Source: Zygnema cylindricum
Taxonomy: Eukaryota > Streptophyta > Zygnematophyceae > Zygnematales > Zygnemataceae
Direction: 5' to 3'
Length of the DNA: 11,156 bases
Assembly: GCA_037447655.1 (NCBI GenBank)
Contig: JBBHKE010000850.1
Coordinates: 1 to 11,156 of the forward strand
Within the stretch, counting starts at the first letter, position 1; every line of letters starts with the position of its first letter. A program made the translations under genes and the position numbers. Shown piece by piece: positions 7,365 to 11,156 of the stretch. The notes beneath the pieces are model-generated. The model saw nothing but the letters and a program-made list of their open reading frames with translations. It was not told the DNA's origin and made no database searches.

Positions 7365-8010
7365 GGGATCCGCCCTATTGCCGTGGGAGAGGTTTTATAT
7401 AGATTGGTGGCTCGTGCGATATGTCTCCAACTCCAACCAGCTTTCTATGATTATTTCTCTCCTCGTCAGTTTGGAGTGGCCACGAGAAGAGGTTGTGAGG
7501 CCATGGTCCACGGGATTCGGGCTTTGATGGATATACATCCGGATTGGTTGGTCCTTCAGGTCGACGTTTCCAATGCATTCAATACGGTGGATCGGAATGT
7601 GATTTTTTCAGAGCTCATGGCGACTCCATCTCCGATCGTCCAATTATTCCCCTTTGTGAGGGCTTTCTATTCTTTGACAAGCAACCTTTCCTTCTCGGCC
7701 AATGGTGATCTCATTCCTCTCTCCTCTGCTACTTGCACTCGGCAAGGCGATCCTCTCGGCGGACCTTTGTTCGCCCTCGCCCATTACCGGGCCCTTTGTG
7801 CCTCGGCAGCCGCCTTCCCTTCTTGCCTTTCACTTCGGTCGCAGATGATACCCACATAATTAGCCCCAAAGAACAATTCGTGTTGGCATATGGTATCTTC
7901 AAGGAACGTTTAGCCGAACTCAACCTTTCAGTCTAACCATCGAAGTGTGTTATTTGGTCTCCTCATGATATTCCACTTTCGTTTACTCCCCCTCCTAGTT
8001 TTCAAACCCC
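7365..8010 (+). other. Reverse transcriptase domain
   Basis: GIRPIAVGEVLYRLVARAIC matches the fingers motif before the active site. Motif A is LQVDVSNAFNTVDR, with the metal-binding Asp at 7563-7565. Motif B is RQGDPLGGPLFALAH (from 7740). Motif C is SVADDTHI, with its two Asp codons at 7844-7849, after the second frameshift. All three catalytic Asp residues persist, so the active site was intact when the element was last mobile. The ADD box has Val-Ala before the Asp pair, not the Tyr-Ala or Phe-Ala common in LINEs. Confidence 0.95.
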
Positions 8011-8839
8011 TTCTCCCTCCGATGGCATTCGTGTGCTTGGTTGCCCCCTTGGTTCAGATGCTTTCGTGACCCAATTCCTTCATGATGCTTTACAGACACA
8101 TTTGGCCCAAGTGGACGACCTTCCTCACCTTCCCGATCCCCAAGTTGCTTTTGCTATATTAACCGGGTTTTTTCCCCACCGCCCTTCTTACCTTACTCGT
8201 ACTTCCCCTCCCACCTCGACATTTGCCTCCTCTCTCTCGGCTTTTGACGATCGCCTCATGGACGTCTTCCACACTCTGTTAGGTCGTGAGATATTTGATC
8301 GCGAGTTTGGGCTATCGGCCCGCATTCAGGAATCCCTCCCTGTCTCTACTTGGGGGTTGGGTTTATTATCCACTGCTCATATTGCTCCCGCTTCCTATTC
8401 GGGAAGTTGTTGACTTATTGCCTCTACTCTTGTTTCCCGTTTCTTGGCTGGGGACACCCCTGTTCTAGCTACTGTTATCCCCCGGGTTTCAGACGGTGTG
8501 TTCGCCTTCCAACGGTCTCTATTGGATGCATCACGTTCTCTTCCTCTCCATGTCCTAATGGATGTGCCGATTTTCTCCACCCTTGTTACAAAATCTGTTG
8601 AGCGTGTCCAAGAATCGATTTCCGATCGGGTTGTCGCCGCCATTAAATCCAACCTTCTCAAGGCGCTTCCCTCCAATTCTTTGCGCGCCCGTCTTCTCTT
8701 TTGTGGTTGACCTGGTTCTGGGTCTTGGCTTTTCCCCACACCTATTTTGTCCACTCTTCGATTTTCACCTGCTCAATTCACCACCGCCCTACGATTTCGC
8801 CTTGGCCTCCCCCACCCTTCTTTACTTGGCTCTCTTGTT

Positions 8840-8890
8840 TGTGCATGCGGTCGTGTCTTGGGGCCCGATGGTGTCCATTTGCTTCGTTGC
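8840..8890 (+). other. C-terminal zinc knuckle (C-x1-C-x9-H-x3-C)
   Basis: Cys codons at 8840 and 8846, His at 8876 and Cys at 8888, in CACGRVLGPDGVHLLRC. A knuckle at this place, between RT/thumb and nuclease, is typical of R2-type proteins. It is followed at once by HGGD and then AHDTIRD after a TAG at 8912. Confidence 0.82.
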
Positions 8891-8971
8891 TTCCATGGGG
8901 GAGATTTGATCTAGGCGCACGACACTATTCGCGACACCGTTGCAACTATCGCTTCGGAACGGGGCTTTTTT

Positions 8972-9145
8972 GTGCGTCGAGAGGTTTCTCATATTATTCC
9001 CTTGCGTCGGATCGATGTTGTTTTGCTTGATGGTGCCCGTCGCATCTTCGGTGATATTGTTCTGGCGAACCCTACTTCAGCTACAGTTGTTGGACAGGCG
9101 GCTCGATATGTTAGGGTGGCAGCTCGTGATGCCGCTAAGGCGAAG
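8972..9145 (+). other. Restriction-like endonuclease (PD-(D/E)XK) domain
   Basis: Reading on from AHDTIRDTVATIASERGF, RREVSHIIP precedes RRIDVVLLDGA (Asp at 9014), then RIFGDIVLANP (Asp at 9053) and, about 26 residues later, AAKAKERDYA with Lys at 9137 and 9143. Spacing and residues fit the D...D-x-(V/I)...K core of R2-type nucleases that nick the target strand. The assignment rests on pattern alone. Confidence 0.8.
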
Positions 9146-9415
9146 GAGCGTGATTATGCCCACCGGGACCCTATGGATGACTTTATTCTGATGGCGGTGG
9201 AGATCTTTCGTTGTTTGGGTGTTGCACTAGAAGAGTTTCTCCGTACTTGTGCTCGACGTGCTTTCGAGCGCTGAGGATCTGGGAGCCCTCCTTCGGTCCG
9301 TACTTTTTTTTATCGTCAACGCTTATCAGTGGCTTTACAGCGAGTGCAGTCTTCTATTATCCTCCGATCGGCTGTTGGGGTTATGGATCGTCGCCGTGTT
9401 CTGGAAATCCCTTAA

Positions 9416-9700
9416 CGTGCTCCCCTTGGCTGGGGGGACTTACGGGGTTGATTTTCGTAGATGTTTAATTGATTTGGGGTTTGGGTTGTAGTTTTGGTTT
9501 TGTGAGTTGTCGTGCTTTTCATTTTGAGTTTGTGTGCTTTTATTTTCCTTGTTGATTGTTTTTTTTTTTTCTTTTTTTTGTGTTCCCATCACTCTTTTTG
9601 CTTTTTATTGTAGTTTTTCAGTTTTGGCCATGCCACCCCTTTTGTATGCTCGGACTCAGATGGGTTACCCTCGTTTTTTTTTTATTTATCCAGCTATATA
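9416..9700 (+). other. 3' UTR of the large LINE copy
   Basis: T-rich sequence after the degraded C-terminus, including long T runs at about 9560-9579 and 9674-9683. The segment 9608-9662 is the shared 3' tail. In RLE-type elements the 3' UTR RNA is what the RT recognises, which would fit its conservation among the three copies; that role is inferred. Confidence 0.75.
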
Positions 9701-9824
9701 GTTGCTAAATAGTTTCTCCATCAGGTGAATTGGTACAGTTCCTTGAACAAAACTGTACTAGTCATTATAATACATCAACAACACCTATTGGTACCGTAAT
9801 GCTATAACTGGTGTTACTAGCCTG
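9701..9824. other. Short spacer between LINE copies
   Basis: AT-rich, no gene. It ends with the left copy (9802-9822) of the possible target-site duplication of the next LINE fragment. Confidence 0.5.
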
Positions 9825-10420
9825 TACCTTCTTCGGACCGCTAGCGGTTATGGATCATCGGTGGGTTGCGAATCTCCCTCAACTTTCTCCCTCGAGCTTG
9901 GGGCACTTAAGAGTGTTGCTTTTTATCGAACTTTAGTTATGTAGAAGTTTAGCTGGTTAACATCAGTTTAGGCACATTGTTGTGGCTTTCCTTTAGTGGT
10001 TGTTACTTCTTTGAGAGTCTTTGTTTTCAACGCCTTTTTTTGTGTTGATTTATTTCGCATTGCTTTTCCTTTTTGCTTGCTTCCCTCCACCTGTACACCA
10101 TGAATCGTTATTAGCCTTATGTACTCTATATCAGCATTCCAAAATTTTGACATTGATACCTTAAATAGAATAAGTTACACTATTTAAAGACGAGGACCAT
10201 AATCTGCCACGTCTCCTGGCACTAAATTATAATGAATGGCACTAATTTTTTCTTTACACTAATAATTTCTATACGTTAATAACGATTCAAGGTGTAGTTT
10301 TCCGGTTTTGGACTTGCCGCCCCTTTTGTTCCCATGGCTTCACATGGTTTACCGTCACACTGTTTTACTAAAGACTTGTTTCTCATATTAATCAGCTGCA
10401 CGTAGTAGAGTATACGAACA
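9825..10420 (+). mobile_element. Second 5'-truncated LINE copy (ORF C-terminus plus 3' UTR)
   Basis: From about 9846 it aligns with the large copy from about 9379 (GGTTATGGATC), through the ORF end, and then the 3' tail at 10293-10358 (GTAGTTTTCCGGTTTTGG, ending GGTTTACCGTCAC) aligns with 9610-9674. A later ATTAATCAGCT matches ATTTATCCAGCT at the end of the large copy. The two anchors are about 446 bp apart here against about 231 in the large copy, so some 200 bp of extra sequence, roughly 10085-10290, lies inside. A degenerate 21-bp repeat (9802-9822 and 10421-10441, 17 of 21 identical) may be its target-site duplication. Confidence 0.7.
9847..9936 (+). pseudogene. C-terminal fragment of a LINE ORF
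   Basis: The 29 codons VMDHRWVANLPQLSPSSLGH... end at TAG 9934-9936. They align without gaps to VMDRRRVLEIP-stop of the large copy at 9380. The codon at 9880 is CAA where the large copy has TAA at 9413, so this fragment preserves the older reading there. The rest of the protein is absent. Confidence 0.75.
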
Positions 10421-11156
10421 CTGTAACTGGTGTAGCTGGCCAAGTTTTGGCTTTACTGACCAACAATCACAATAATCATGATTATTTGCATTAAGTATCA
10501 AGAAGATCATAGATTTATCTTGCACTGCTACTAGGATTTCAGGCCAGTAACACTAGTAATAGCAGACGTCTTATAACTCTATTACCAGCCTAATAAAGCT
10601 TGTCACACTACTAACTATGCCAGGCTTCTTGGCCACCTCGTTGTTTTTGGAAAGAATGTTTCACAGACTAATTTGATGACACATACCGGAAGCTCACAAA
10701 AAAGACTAGCCTAATTTTCAAGCGATATATTTCGCCGGTTTTAGCTGCCGCAAAATTGTCAGAACGGTAATGCAAGTTCCGCCATTCAACAAATACCCAT
10801 CACCTCGAGTACATCTAAATCAACCACCATTTGCCAGAGCAGAATATAGTCCAGGTGTGCTTTGATACCATATCAACTAAAGAAAAAATGCTCTTCGCAC
10901 AGCCAGGAAAAAAATAAATCTAATGAAAATGGCCAAAAAAATGTCAACAAAAAATAGTCGGCAAAACGCCAAAATGTAAAACTCCAAACAGAAGCTTCTA
11001 CAAAATGGCAGACAATTTACCTTTATTGCAGTGCTCCGAGGATTCTAAAAGTGGTGATCCAAAATATACAAACAGTGGTCCATAACCGCTATGTACACCT
11101 CAAATTCCTTGGTCAACTTCTTTCCTGTTCATATGAGGCCGCAAGCAGAGCTAATG
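10421..11156. other. AT-rich sequence without a recognised gene
   Basis: I find no protein I can identify on either strand. Several copies of a short motif like AACTGGTGTTACTAGCC, direct and inverted, occur at 10421-10441, 10541-10559 and about 10573-10593. A + strand frame is open from about 10959 to the window end, after TTTATTGCAG at 11030, but it has no recognisable motif and runs off the edge, so I do not call it. Confidence 0.5.

Larger units (their letters stand above)
6352..9415 (+). pseudogene. Retrotransposon polyprotein (zinc finger, RT, endonuclease), inactivated
   Basis: About 1,020 codons spread over three frames. Frame 1 (6352 to ~7068) carries the CCHC finger and the block W-x-LLLMFSLWVLVLPSHGG, followed by RRFLRGDSKAL and RRAIHLGRVGELSRTVRAL. 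Frame 3 (~7071 to ~7828) carries FDVFFRVCSLIASGDVPPRI, VVVAKPN-stop-GIRPIAVGE and RT motifs A and B. Frame 2 (~7830 to 9415) carries the ADD box, a thumb-like region (RVLGCPLGS, DPQVAFAILTGFFPHRPSYL, WGLGLLS), the zinc knuckle, the endonuclease and a tail FYRQRLSVALQRVQSSIILR. The first shift is in a C run at 7068-7072, the second near 7830. In-frame stops start at 6931, 7362, 7934, 8411, 8708, 8912, 9272 and 9413. The first in-frame ATG is 6352; the frame is open back to 6163 without another Met. It cannot make a full protein. Confidence 0.93.
6163..9700 (+). mobile_element. Degenerate non-LTR retrotransposon with restriction-like endonuclease (R2/NeSL/Utopia-like group)
   Basis: Domain order is N-terminal CCHC finger, reverse transcriptase, C-terminal zinc knuckle and PD-(D/E)XK endonuclease, the layout of RLE-type LINEs, with no apurinic-endonuclease domain seen. 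The 3' end is placed at about 9692-9701, because the 3' tail is shared with the copies ending at 5495 and about 10405. The left limit given is only where the ORF frame opens after a TGA at 6160-6162; the true 5' end, perhaps including the 71-bp repeats, is unresolved. No target-site duplication was found. The + strand is strikingly pyrimidine-rich. The family name is inference from architecture, not from a search. Confidence 0.88.

Noticed and set aside
8395-8754. 119-aa minus-strand frame rich in Arg
   Set aside because: It is antisense to the LINE region between RT and zinc knuckle; the pyrimidine-rich + strand makes such open antisense frames likely.
9968-10153. 61-aa Lys-rich minus-strand frame
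   Set aside because: Antisense to the T-rich 3' UTR of a LINE fragment; low complexity.
10959-11156. Edge-running + strand open frame, possibly after an acceptor at 11030
   Set aside because: About 65 codons, no recognisable motif, truncated by the window; not enough to call an exon.
1-11156. tRNA, rRNA, CRISPR array or prokaryote-type operon
   Set aside because: No cloverleaf, rRNA motif or spaced identical repeats seen; introns and gene structure are eukaryotic.

Overview
The window is nuclear DNA from a eukaryote with spliceosomal introns. It carries one complete or nearly complete host gene on the + strand, followed by about 5 kb of retrotransposon debris. Several residues of the host protein (the [16 protein letters not shown] and EVSPL blocks) look more plant-like than animal-like, and the retroelement resembles restriction-endonuclease-type LINEs that I associate with green algae, mosses, lycophytes and ferns. 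A member of the green lineage is therefore my best guess, but I cannot name the species.

Region 1, 1-4872: a six-exon gene for UDP-N-acetylglucosamine pyrophosphorylase (UAP1 / GlcNAc-1-P uridylyltransferase). Exons lie at 366(or 360)-571, 1130-1457, 2180-2296, 2739-2930, 3297-3797 and 4654-4872. All five introns are GT-AG and the joined frame is open throughout. The product is 509 aa from Met399 (522 aa from the ATG at 360). The first 365 bases hold no recognisable exon but contain short tandem repeats. Two exon edges have been imperfectly duplicated: the acceptor and first codons of exon 4 occur three times at the end of intron 3, and the last 50 bases of the CDS region are repeated directly downstream of the stop codon. 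The protein also ends early compared with known relatives.

Region 2, 4873-5655: 3' flank with a candidate AATAAA signal, then a 154-bp 5'-truncated LINE tail flanked by a perfect 9-bp target-site duplication, then a 16-bp perfect palindrome.

Region 3, 5656-6210: 2.6 copies of a 71-bp tandem repeat, a (CG)8(CA)25 compound microsatellite, and A14, C14, C17 and C10 tracts.

Region 4, about 6163-9700: a nearly full-length but dead non-LTR retrotransposon. In order it encodes an N-terminal CCHC zinc finger, a reverse transcriptase (motifs A, B and the ADD box), a CxC-H-C zinc knuckle and a PD-(D/E)XK restriction-like endonuclease. It carries two frameshifts and eight in-frame stops, at least five of which can be explained by C-to-T change.

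Region 5, 9701-11156: another 3' fragment of the same family (about 9825-10420), possibly bounded by a degenerate 21-bp duplication, then AT-rich sequence with no gene I can support. The LINE copies are all on the + strand, head to tail.
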